A stretch of DNA of 64,000 bases from Monarcha castaneiventris obscurior (taxonomy: Eukaryota; Chordata; Aves; Passeriformes; Monarchidae): assembly GCA_026261815.1 (NCBI GenBank), contig JAMPIT010000566.1:31707001-31771000 (forward strand). The letters run 5' to 3'. The position numbers were made by a program, and so were the translations under genes. This document shows, in pieces, positions 1 through 11,800 of the stretch (positions are counted from its first letter, which is position 1; each line of letters begins with the position of its first letter). The notes under the pieces are model-generated. The model was given only the letters and a program-made list of their open reading frames with translations, was not told the origin of the DNA and ran no database searches.

Positions 1-363
1 TTTATACACGTGATGAGAAAGGCTGTGCTGTTATGCATAAATATCTGTATGTACAAGTCTTCATTACAGAGTAGAAACCAGCTGAAAGGTGATATTGTTT
101 CAACTTGAAAAACATTACTCAAAGGAAGTGCAGTGATTTCTGAGGAAGCGATCATTTGACTACATTCAAGAAAGCATCTCTGAAGAGTATCTCTAACTAC
201 AGTCTGTTTTGATTCATATTATAGAATAAAATCATCAGATAGACTATAGTGAGAGTAGCATAGACAGAGACACCTGATCTTGATTAGGACTCCTTACTAT
301 AACATAAAGAAGCAGAGCCATCAGACATCTTTTATAAAATATATAAAAATTTTTGCATTGAAA

Positions 364-427
364 TGATGATATATATATACATGAATATATATCCACGAAT
401 ATATATCCACCTCATTGAATATATACT
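364..427. repeat. AT-rich simple repeat with a perfect 14-bp tandem duplication
   Basis: A run of alternating AT dinucleotides leads into the unit gaatatatatccac, which occurs twice in perfect tandem at 383-396 and 397-410. More AT-alternating sequence follows. This is low-complexity DNA that probably arose by replication slippage. No function is implied. Confidence 0.8.
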
Positions 428-763
428 TCAAAGTGTTTTCAGTGCTTTTCTTCTAATGAATGTTTCTCTCAGGCTTTTGTTCTTGTTGAAGCCATACTAA
501 ATTTGTTGTCCTTGATTAAAAACATTTGTATAATCTAATTTTAAAAACTTCTAAGTTTTCATCTTCTTCCATAGGGAACCTCTCCTTCAGCCTAATCACA
601 CTCGCTTCAGCCATACTGATGCAAGGCAAAGCTGTGACAGCCTTCATATGATGCAGTAAGAAACATGGGTCTCCTCTCCATGGGCCCTTCCAAGCCAGTG
701 CTATATCCTGCCATTCAATCTAATGTTTTCCCCTTTAAGGGATTTTTAGTAACCACTCTGTAA

Positions 764-781
764 TTTTTTTTTTTTTTTTTT
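764..781. repeat. poly(T) tract, 18 nt
   Basis: An uninterrupted run of 18 T lies in otherwise unique sequence. I see no retroposed gene body ending in poly(A) on the minus strand and no clear target-site duplication, so I treat it as a simple homopolymer. Confidence 0.8.
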
Positions 782-3700
782 AAGTCTGCTCTTCACAACA
801 AAACAAAGTGAAAAGGACTGCTCAAAAGTTAATGTAAGCCATATTTCCACATTTTTGCTGAGACCAGCCATTTCTTCAGAAGTGAAGTTCTGCAATTTCC
901 TCTATCTTCAATCCTCCTTCCTCTGGAGTAACAGTTTCCCCTGTGGAAAAATAGGTTATTGGGCTGAATTTTACCATTGGGTGAAATTTTTTCAAATTTG
1001 AATCTCCAAATCAAACCCCTAAGGAAATAATTTACAAGTGAGTGAAAAAAGTACAGATAAAGAAGAGCCCAAACTGCCAAAATAGTCACTTCATCCCATA
1101 CATGCAATTCTCTTTTCCCTGTGTCTCTGTATGGATTTATGTTCTCATGACCTTACAGAGCCAAAGTCCAATGCAACTAATTAGCACTTCTGTAAGGTTC
1201 ACCCCTAATACAACCATTCCCAGGGAAGTGGCAGGACAAAGGTCTGGGAGAAGATTAGGTGTCAGTTTGCTCTCCACAACATTCTGTGGTTGATCCTTCC
1301 CTGTATCCCACTCCCTTTTCTTTCTCTTGTCTGCTGATCTGGCAATTCCTGAATACTAGCTCTAAAGCTAAATGTCCAGTGTAGTTGCAGAGGGAAAAAA
1401 ATGAGCTTGTCTTTATCAGAGGGGAAAAAAAAAATACAAATTGATTCCTATCAGGCATACAACCCCACCCCCCAAAAAACAAATCCACAGAAATCAGAAC
1501 AGCCAGCCCCCACCCCCTGCAAACAAACAGCTGAGTGAGCTTCACGTTAACCCAGTCAGATTCCTTGTTTTATCAATAAATTGCATTATCTCTGCCTTGA
1601 TCATTTCCACTACAGAGGGTATCTGCAAGGTTATCAAGATCCAAGTGACTTAATAAGATCACAGAGAGATACAGCTGATAATTGTTTTCTGACAGGTTTA
1701 TGTCCGCAGCTGATGCGCCTTTTAGGAGTTTGATTTTTTGCAGACAAGTCTAAGCAGAAACATATGCAGTGCCTTATCATGATGGAGTCTGGGGTGGTGC
1801 AGGGGAGAGGCAGAGGGGGAGGTGGCACTGATCTGAAGCAAGAAAGATCCTTCTTGTCATTCAGCCTTGAGAACTTCTTAGTGCCTTGTTAAATCCACTG
1901 ATAAATGAATATCTCAGTGAAGCTCCAAGAGGACAACTGCATGTTAGGAGATTTTACTTTACAGATTGCCTTATAGCCAAGAGAAATTTGATTTCTAAAC
2001 CTACACAAAAGGCTCACTGTGCTTTGTGAGTGTATTGATCTGGCAGCACTACAGCAGCTGTGAGCTCAAATGTCTGTGCTGCCGGCATAATCAGAAACAT
2101 GCTACATGCAGGATGCAGCAAGCTTCAAGAGCTTAACAAGCCAGATAGGGGACCTGTCAATTCCTTTCAGGGTTAACAGCAGGGTAAAGAAGCAGTGTAT
2201 ATGGGGAACTATCAAAGCTATTGCAAAAAAGAGATGAGGGAATGACAAAAGAAAATTAGAAAGCACACAAAAACCACTGGAAGATACAAAAGTACCTGAT
2301 TATTCACCTACTGTACAGATATGCTAGCTTAACAGTACTTAAGAAAATCCAATATGCAGCCCAATTACATACAGTCTGAAAAACAAATCCCTGTTTCAAA
2401 ATGTCTGGGTGATATCATTGTTCTGTGTTTACCTTTCTCATATTTTCCAGCAGTCCTGAAGCCCTCCTGTGCTGAGCAAAGCTTTCTATGGTAGGAAAGA
2501 ATCTGCTTTGTTATTCTTAATGTTTTCCAGGCATCTTTCATCATAATAGAACATCATACTTTTGGCTCGTGAATATATTTATATATTATTTTTATCTTGA
2601 TTTCAGTACATACACGTTTTCTCCTAATGGCTTTCTGGTAAATGTATGAGCTGACTTTGCACAGTTCGCATCTTGATATAACACTTGTACCTGACATTTT
2701 CTGAAATTACGGGTTTTGTTCAGGCAGTAGCACAGTGCACAAAAGAAAGGTAATAGCGGTGGTTTATAGCATGTGGATTTGGCTTTGAGGTTAGTGAGTA
2801 AGTCATTAACATATGGTCTATTCTTGCAAATGCTCCCACAGAGAGCTCCTTCAGGGTGCAAGGAAGCACAATGAACCGGGAGCACTTCCTCCGCATGACT
2901 TTGCAGAATGCCTCTCAGTTTTCTTTTTCCGGAGACACACCATGGAGGTAGAAGCTGAAAACCTGTCTGTTCTGGTCAGGGTGAATGCTGCTGGAACAAT
3001 GAAGTGTGCTTTTTTGCTCCTTATGCTTGTTATTTGTGAATCATGTTAAAAGTACAGCAATATCAGCGCTGCTTTCTCCTCTAGTATGTGAGTCTCCTGC
3101 GTGTTCACTAAGCAGGCTTTGTTAGGTAGCTGCCCTCACTACACTGTCATAGTGCTCAGAATCAAACTGGCTTTTAAAACAGCTTTTGTTTGTCTTTCTT
3201 TTGTGCAGTTAAATATAGAAACTACTTTTGTAGTTTTTAACTAATGAAAAGGAAGGTCCAGAGGAGGATTAAATTTAAACAGCAAGTGGCCCTGACTGCA
3301 GTGGTAACATCTGGAAATCAGCAGTTATCTCTCTTGGTAGCTGTGCAGTTACAGAATGTACCTATGAGTGAAAATCCTCAGTAATGTATTACTCTTCTCT
3401 GATGGCTGTGCTAGGGAAAGCATCCATTAACAGAAAGACTGGGTCTTATTCATCCATCTAGATGAATCAGACCTAACTGTGTACTAGAAATATATCATTC
3501 CAGTATCTTTGCTTTGGTAATCAAGAATTTAGAAATGTGGATGCATTGAGCATTTTATAGAGATAGGTACATTCACCACACAGCTAAACAGATCATTCAC
3601 ATATTCATGGAATAGCCTGTATTCACTCTGAAAGAGAGGTATGTATTTTCAAGACTTAAGTGTCAAAATTGTGGCTGTTAGCCACAGAGCTCTTTTGAGC

Positions 3701-4939
3701 TAATAGGAATTTGAACCATAAGTTGCCAAGCCCACAAACCCAAGTCACCAAACCTGTTCTCTACTACTCAGCTGGAGAATATGACCAATATTTAAGACAC
3801 ATTCTTTAACGGGTAAGGCATGGAGAAGGCTCCAGAGTTCTGGGAGTCCTTGCTCAGGAACCACCATATTTAGAACTAATTTGGACACCTCTGAACATAT
3901 CAAGTGTACCTTCATTTTAACTCTTTTTCATCTTGGAAGTTGGCTATAACAATATCAGTTTTTCCAACCAAGAGCTAGAGAAGGGTGGCAAAGTCATGGG
4001 ATTTCTTCATTCCTTTTGTAACAAAGAACCTACAACCTACAGCATGCTGGGTTCCTGCAAAGAGGAACCTGTATGCCTTCATCAACTCAGTATGAAAATC
4101 AGACTCTTCCTTCAGGAGAACTGCTTCACGAGACATTAAGAATACAGATGAACTCATTCACATTCCTAGTTCTCCTTTACTTCCACTAATGGAAAAGCAG
4201 CATTAGCTACAGAAAAATCCTTTATTGCTCTACATGATCTCACTCATGTCCGTACTAATCTAGACCTTAGTCAGAAACAATGGATGCAATATTTCTTATT
4301 GCAAAAGAGTGTGAAGTGCTGGTTCAGAGTCAGGCATGGTTGAGCTGCTGATGGGCAGAAAAACAACGCTTCAGTGTCTCCTCTCTCATGGGACAGGCTT
4401 ACAAGTAGCTCTAGGCTGAGTTAATGGGGGGACTGTGCCAGCCTTCTCGCTTCTGCCTCTTCCCTCTGATAAGCCTGAACCAATGCATTTGTAGTAGCTA
4501 CCTACTTATTTAACACACTGCTCCATCTGTCTCTTCTCCTTTTCTGTGCCTCTCACTGCCTTTCATCTCTCATCACATGTTGAGATCACTAGGTCATTGA
4601 GAGAAGGATTGATACTTATTTTGTGTTCATAACATCTATTTTGTGTAGTGTTAAATGGCATCTGTAGGCACTTTCAAAAAACAAGCAAGCAATATAATGC
4701 CTTTTGAGCAATTACTGTGGCAGTGTTAAGATGTATTTGCCCCATTGAATGAAATGATGCTTACAAAGCAAATGAAATTCACTTTGGAATGTGAGGCGTG
4801 GTAAATCAAAGTAAGATGAGATGAATATATCAACTTAGCTAATCTTACCAACTCAAAAATACTTAGTCTGCTCCGCTTACAGTACAATTGCTGGAAATTA
4901 TTCTTGTTGCTTTCTATCTCTTCTCCAGGTTTTTTTACT

Positions 4940-5665
4940 AACGAAATGTATTGAGAGCAGCCCTGAGAAGGACATGGGGTTGTTGGTTGATGAAGAGCAC
5001 AACACTAGGCGGCAATGTGTGGTTGCAGCCCGGGAAGCCAAAAATGTCCTGGGCTGCATTAAAAGCAGTGTGGCCAGCAGGTCGGGGGAGGTGACTCTGC
5101 ACATCTACTCTGCTCTTATGACACCCTGCCTGGAGCGCTGCTTCCATTTCTGGTCCCTGACATAGGAAGGACATGGACCTGCTGGAGTGAGTCCAGAGGA
5201 GAGACACAAAGATCCTCAGAGGGCTGGAACATCTCTCCTATGGGGACAGCCTGAGAGAGTTAGAGTTGTTCAGCCTGAAGAAGAGAAGGCTCTGGGGAAA
5301 CCTCATAGCAGTCTTTAAATTCCTAAAGGTTTTTTTTTTTTTTTAAAATATGGAGAAAGACTTTTTACTAAGGCCTGTAGTGACAGGACAAGGGGTAACA
5401 GGGATAAACTGAAAGGGGGTAGACTTAGATTAGGTATTAAGTAGAATTATTTTACAATGAGGATGGTGAGACACAAGAACAGGTTATCCAGAGAAATTGT
5501 GGATGCCCCATCTCTAGAAGTGTTCAAGGCCAGGTGCCAAGGCCATGGAGCTTTGAGCAAATTGGTTCAGTGCAAGATGTTCCTGCCAATGGCAGGGGGA
5601 TTGGAAGTAGGTGATCTTCAAGGTCCCTTCGAACTCACGTCGTTTTATGAGTCTGTGATTGTGTG
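4940..5665 (+). mobile_element. CR1 LINE fragment, 5'-truncated, with ORF2 C-terminus and 3' end
   Basis: This is a dead copy of the avian non-LTR retrotransposon CR1. Translation from about 4950 gives the C-terminal part of CR1 ORF2, downstream of the reverse transcriptase core. Recognisable stretches are [46 protein letters not shown] and VDAPSLEVFKAR. They fall in more than one frame, with a stop (tag) at about 5163 and frameshifts after it, so no functional protein can be made. A T run of about 14 at roughly 5331-5344 interrupts the coding match. The 3' end is reached: a 'caaggtccctt' block is followed by a diverged copy of the CR1 terminal repeat at about 5645-5664. The 5' truncation is the usual product of incomplete reverse transcription. 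The divergence suggests an old insertion. Confidence 0.93.
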
Positions 5666-8589
5666 AAACACCACTAATCACAGTGCAGTCTGCAAGAATG
5701 AAGGCTCAGTCACATTGTACTGGTACACAGACTCCTTACTCTATTTGGAAATTAAAACATATAAAGACCAGATTCATCTTAATAACAACATGCCTTTATG
5801 TATCAGAAGTACTTTAAAGACCTGACCTAAATCTGGAACTCAGCTGTAATATCTAAGGAAGCAGTGGGTAAGCCATTTTAAATCTTGAAATCATTAAGAT
5901 CTTTCAAATCATTGAGAAATTAGATAAATGCCTTTGGTCATGCTAGTAACTTAACAAAATAATTTGGATTGCTTTTTTTGTTGTTGTTATTTAATTTGAT
6001 AGTATCAGGAAAAAGTTACATTTGGGACACTGTAAACTGGGAAAATTCACAGGCGTGTCCAATTTCATGTCTGTGAAGGCAGCTGTAGCAAGAGGCGGTC
6101 TTTAGACTAAAACACAGGTTTGGCACCCATATTTTCTAATACTTCAAGCAACTGGATCTAAAACATCACCTGCGAGAACACTGTGACTGGTTACATTTAT
6201 GACAATGGCTACAAATATGTAAAGAGAATAAAAAACATTGATGGGCAAACTTCTCTATTTTTCTATCACTATTCAAAAATACATAAATGCGGAGACAGTG
6301 AAAAGGATGTATCCATCAATATTTTAAGTGATATCTTTAGCACCTATGTTCAATAAAGTGACTGCATTCAGTGGACCTGCTCTAAATCTTGTACTGCAGT
6401 GATCTGTATGTACATACTCTAAAAGCACAGTCTGTGGTCATCACCCTTTTAAATGACAGGCGTTGAGAGAGAGAGGGCATTCATTCTCTGGCTGACACAA
6501 AGCACTTCAAAAAGGTAAAAATATTTATTTGATTCACTAGGATTTAAATGGTTTTCCAGGAGAACAGTTTCCAATTACTACTCTCTATTTGCAGAAATGG
6601 GACTGTCATTCAGGGTTTGCCTGTGATTTCGATTGAATCTGCAACAGTGATCAGGAAATAAAAGACTTCTAGTGAAAACATGTATATCCTTGGCTAGCCA
6701 GTTGCCCTACAGACCTTGTGCTAGTTTTATATCTGGTTGTTGCTATCTACATTTCATTTGTTTAGATCTCAGCATCTGTTTTGTTCCCACACAAGCACAC
6801 ATTAAACTTCTCTTCCTGCAATACTTAAGTAAAACCTCTTGCCTTCCAGATCTTCGTCAATGTTGCAGCTCAGATACACACAAAATATCAGGTGAAGCTG
6901 AAGATAGTGCTCTTGAGTGTTTGACAGTATTTATCAAGGCCTTCCAGGTCAGCAGAATTCAGAGCTTCTTTGCCAAATTTAGGACCTGGTCACAACAGCT
7001 CATAACCAATTTCCACTCATCAGTTAAGTCATACCTTTTAGGTAATGGCAGTTGATATGAATGGACTTAATCTAAGTTCTGCCCCTTGGGCATTATCCTT
7101 GAAGACTTCAGTAAGAACTTGACAGACCCATTAGTTAACAGCGCACTCATGGCTTCCTAATATAATTTTGGCTTATTAATTAATGAACCATGTAAATCGC
7201 ATTCAATATAGTGATGAGGTGGCCTCAAATCAAATAAGTATGAAGGTCAAGGAAAGGAGGTGAATAACCTTCAGGGGTTTGTAGCCTTCGGCTGTATATG
7301 CTCTCTCTTCTCCTTTGACCTACCTGACTATTTCATGCAGCCAGCACTGGCAGGGATGTCTCTATCAGCATGGAAAAAGATAGGAATCTTTTCCTAGCTC
7401 AGAGAACATCTAAGAACGAGTCCTGAAGCAACCTGCAGAAATGTCATTGTAAGAACCACCTTTTTCTTCTTTCCAGATTGCAAAGGATTCATTGTGTATG
7501 TGACCACTTGGTCTTGGAGGAGATCCAAAAGCTCTTCCCTTGAGCTATTTTCTCAGCCTAGGCCTGACAACCTAAGAAAAATAATGGAGTTGGACACTGT
7601 ACTCTTCAGTCATACAAAACAAACAAAAAAAGGCCATAAACACACCTATTTCAAAGGGGAACAGCATCCTCAAGTATTGCAGGGGACTCAAAACGAACAG
7701 ATCTATCCAGGTATGCCACTAGTGAGCAACAGGCTAAAAGATGGAAACTAAAAAATAAAGCCATAGGAGGAAAAAAAGAAAGGAAAGAAAAAAAATCACA
7801 GAAATAAAGTTCAGATTGTGAATTATCAGAGAAATTACAACAAAGGCTGCTAGGATTATCACAAGTACAGTACAACAAACAATTGGAGCTCTGAAGAGGT
7901 CTCATGGTGGAGGGTAGCTCCAAGAAGGGTCTGTCCTCCATCCGACAAGAAGAAGGCAGCAGCACTGCAAGGAAGGCTGCTAGCTCCCAAAAGGCCTCTT
8001 GCCCAAGAGGCTGCCTGCACCCCAGTTCTCCTTTGCACTGCAAGATTTCTTGTGATGGGAACAGATTGTGAAGCCAAAAAGGGGACATTACAGGAGTGTG
8101 CAAAGTGGGAGCACCTGCCCCAGTCCCAGGCGAAGGTAAGCCATAGCAGATAGAAGCAGGAATGTAGGCAGCTCTTGTGTCAATATTTGTTTTTCCTGAA
8201 TGCATCATCTAACAAATATTTTCCTGGAGTCTGGCTGTTACTCTGTTCTGTCTGGGCACCTTCAGAGCACACAAGTGCAGCTGCTGAGTGTGAGTCATGC
8301 CAACGTGATCCACGTCAGCACCAAGAAACTTCAGCACAGGCCATGGGATGGAGAGTCATCCCATGTGAGTGATATCCCCAACAAGGCCATAAACCCCAGG
8401 GAGCTCAGGGCATGCCTGAGATATCATTAGCTAGGACTACTAGGACAGCCTATATGTGTTGAAAGATTTTCTCTTTAGTCTCAAGCCATTTATAGGGCTA
8501 TTTCACCAGGATTAAAAAATTTCAGCTTTTCTTCCCTTTTTCTAGGGTTTTGGTTTGTGGAGGTTTGTAGTTTTTTTTGGAGAGCAGTG
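5666..8589. other. gene-free unique sequence
   Basis: I see no exon, RNA gene or transposon that I can support. The longest open frame is a 185-codon ATG frame on the minus strand ending at 7651. It has no recognisable domain, and part of it reads through A/T-rich simple sequence near 7770-7795, so I do not call it a gene. The remainder is mixed-composition sequence without internal repeats. Confidence 0.6.
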
Positions 8590-8715
8590 ATGGTTGAATA
8601 ACTGGACTGGTAGCAAAATCACTGAGTTCCTACTGCCAACTTGTTGTATAACTGACAGCATGTCATCTCACTTGTTGTTTCAGTTTTCTAGTAGTACATG
8701 AGGATAACAATAGTC
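8590..8715 (+). repeat. MIR-like ancient SINE remnant
   Basis: The order of motifs follows the amniote MIR core and tail. An 'actggactggtagc' head is followed by 'gagttcctactgcca', then 'acttgttgtataactgac', 'gtcatctcacttg', 'tttcagttttct' and 'gaggataacaatagt'. These line up with the familiar MIR blocks for the core, the 'aagtcacttaacctct' block, the 'cctcagtttcc' block and the 'ggataataat' block, with many substitutions. This is tRNA-derived SINE material that was mobilised long ago by a partner LINE and has been inactive since before the bird radiation. The identification rests on remembered motif order, not on an alignment. Confidence 0.6.
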
Positions 8716-8749
8716 CAAGTGGTTTTGAGAGAGTAAATTCACTAATGTC

Positions 8750-8812
8750 CTAAGCCAAAGCCCATTGAAGTCAATGGAAAAGCTCTCAATTACCTTGAAG
8801 GGCTTCAGGCCA
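8750..8812. repeat. degenerate palindromic amniote-type repeat
   Basis: The left arm 'agcccattgaagtcaatgg' (about 8758-8776) is followed after a short spacer by an imperfect reverse complement ending in 'ccttgaagggcttcaggcc' (about 8793-8811). The arms could fold into a diverged hairpin. Short palindromic repeats containing 'cattgaagtcaatgg' are common in bird, crocodile and turtle genomes, and are usually regarded as old non-autonomous elements. It lies directly after the MIR-like SINE but looks like a separate insertion. The family name is uncertain. Confidence 0.5.
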
Positions 8813-8815
8813 GAC

Positions 8816-11800
8816 CTTGCTTATTCAGTCTTTCAAGAAGCATTTGAAAACCCTTTAAACGGTGCCATATGTGTGCAAAGGTATTGGTGATTACAGGACT
8901 GAGGAATAAACTTTTCAAATGATACAAGTACACATGAATAATGCTTTTTGAAGTCTCATTTTTAGTGAACTTTACTTCTTCTGGGAAAAAAATACATATA
9001 AAACAAATAATGTCAATACTCAACAATTGTCTTCAGTAGTCTAGAAAACAAAGCATTTATTCTGTTAACCACAGACTCCTTTTGATTTGCAAAAAATGCA
9101 GATTTGGACAGATCTGAAGGCAATGCAGTCATGTACAATAGCTGTCATTCTTTACTAATTTATGGCCAGTCTTTGGAAACCTTTGTGACAGGTTTCAGTT
9201 GACTGACAGCTTGTGGGCCAGAGACACACAAACAGGTTTTAAAGATCCAAGACAGGCCTAATTTTCTCTAATAAGATTTGATTCGGCTGTATAAGGCTGC
9301 CCTATGAATAGAAGGCCATCATTTATAGTGGTCTATCTACTGTTATGTGATACAGAGACTGACAGACTTTACTGAATCTCTGGACTAAGGTCAATAGTCT
9401 CTTAGATTTTTTGGGAGACTTTATGGTCACAAGGATCAATCTGATGTCAAGGTCTTCTCTGCATCTGGGTAACTTGGTAGAGAAGCTCAGCAACCAACTG
9501 GTGTGTAACAGAGAGAAAGCTCCAGTGCTGGCAGGGATGATGGTGTCTAAACCCATTCTGTTGAAGCGAGAGCAGGGAACCCCACAGACCAGGTAGTTCA
9601 TGTTGGAGGATACAAAGAGGAGAAAGGAGAAAGCTGACATTTTAAAAATACTTGGAAATGGCTAAAGTTAAAATCTTGAACTATGAGATATTTTTAAAAT
9701 AATTTTCAGAGAAAAAAAATCAATTGCTGACACTGAACTCATTTAGGTACAATCAAATTGTTCAGTTATAGACCACAATGAAAAAATTAAGTCAAAGGTT
9801 TTAGTGTTTTCTATAAAAAGATGTCCTGTTTCTTCACTATGTGGCAATCTTTACCTCATTGTTTTTAGAAATCTTCAATATCTGCCTGAAAAGATTTTAA
9901 AACATCAGAACAAAGCACTTACAGTTGAAGCGAAACATATTATTCAGAACAGCTTGCTTGTTCCTCTGTATTTCCAACGTGAACAAATTAGAACACAAAA
10001 CACACACCATTATTCATCCTATCCTAATGAAATAATTGCTTAGCAGAGTTGTGCTCGAGGGTTCAGAGTCCCCAACAGTTACAGAGTATAGAAAGAGAAA
10101 GTGGTAAAGATAAGGTTGCAGGGGAACTCTAACCCCATAACCCAGACATTTTGCAGGCAGTAAATTCTGAAGTATTCTCATAGTAATTGACATCACAAAT
10201 GCTCCAACCTGAATATATTGATTGCCAAGGTCAGCATTTTAGGCAGCAACAGCAGACATCCTCATCCATTAGCCCTGAAATATTGATTTCAATCAGGAAA
10301 ATAGAAACCAGAAAAAAAATACTCAAGCAATAAAATGATCTTTCTCTATCTTTGTCTCCCAGACATGGGAACAGACATGTTATTCAGAGTATATCAGTGT
10401 TTATAGGATTGCTGAAGACCCATATGGATTTCCCGTTCCTCAGCCTATTAAACATGCATTTGTATCCAAAATGGCTAAAAAAATCACTTTAAATATGAAA
10501 CCAGATAACAGACAAGAGCATAGCTTTGGCTTTACCTTGCTTGATAGAGCAGGATGGATCTCAAAACTGCAAGTTTTCTTCTTAAAACAGTTAGAGAAGG
10601 TAAAAAGTGTTTTTCAAATCAAACCTAGTATTTGCCAAATGTTTAATTATATAGCAACCACAAACCACTAAGAAAGTCTCCCAAGGCTAGAAACTTGTTA
10701 AAATTGCTTTCTCAATGATTATTGCTTCACAATTCACTAGATTTTATAAACCTGGACAGAAGCAAAAATTTTTTCCCAAACACATAAACAGTTCACAGCA
10801 TGTATTTTTTTAAAAACAAATATAACCAGTCAACACCTTTTCTGGCTAGATGTGTGACTAAATATTATTCAATGCTAACTCATATCACTGGGTGAAACTA
10901 TGTAGAAAGATGCTTTATGAGGATGACTTTAACTATTTTCTAAATCCATATGTAAAAGGGAAAAGTAAACAAAATTCTCAGAATGACTGACTTCCACGAG
11001 CATGATCCATTTTTAAAAATAACATTCCTTGTTCCCTGCTAGGAATACTTAATTTTTGCTTCTTTTCTGTCACAGGGCAAATTTTCAGGAGGAATGTATT
11101 GAGGCTAGAATGAAGCTGAGCAAACTGAGTGCTGTGTGCATCTGGGTTTAGAGGCCAAAGGCAGGTGGACAAAGTACACCATGTGCAATTAAAAAGCTGG
11201 CACCCGCACGAATAGAGCCACACAGCAAGAGCTGCAGCAGTCATAACTACAGCAAGCAGTGCACAACTGAAAAGTGATGGTTGTATCCCAGGAAACTTGA
11301 AACACGTAGCAAAATACAACATGGCTGAAAGCGAAATTGCTGCCTTTCAATTCAAGGGCACAGTAAGAAAAGGTAGCACAGTAGGTGGCTATATAAAGTA
11401 ACACTGAGATTGACTTGACTATTTTTGGCCCCAGCATTTATGTCTGTGAACTATCTGCTGGAACCAGAACAATATACACACTCTATGTTTTCTTTTTACT
11501 CTATTCCAGTCACAAAATTAGTCCTGCTTCAACATGCTTGTGTACTGCTGCATTACATCTTGGAAACTTTAGTCCTAATAAGTCTTAAATCTGTTGTCTC
11601 TTTCTTCCTGTAAGTTTCCACTATGTATTAGCAGACTACACATGCACAACACAGATATAGCTCTTTCCTAAAGAAGAACACAACAGCTCGGTATGATCAC
11701 AACTTGGACAGCAGCAGAGGGAGGAAATTTCTGCCAAGAACACCAGGAAAAAGCACCATGGGAACCATTAGGTTTACGCAGAGGAAAAACACATCGTTAA

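Larger units (their letters stand above)
1..4939. other. gene-free AT-rich unique sequence
   Basis: I see no recognisable coding exon, RNA gene or transposon fragment here. Short open frames exist on both strands, but none exceeds about 100 codons and none resembles a family I know. The only structured parts are a small AT-rich tandem repeat near position 390 and an 18-base T run at 764-781. The composition is typical of avian intergenic or intronic DNA. Which of the two it is cannot be decided from the window. Confidence 0.7.

Noticed and set aside
7651..8208. 185-codon ATG open frame on the minus strand
   Set aside because: No recognisable domain, runs through A/T-rich simple sequence in its C-terminal part, and has no supporting splice or polyadenylation signals. 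Length alone is not enough in 64 kb of DNA.
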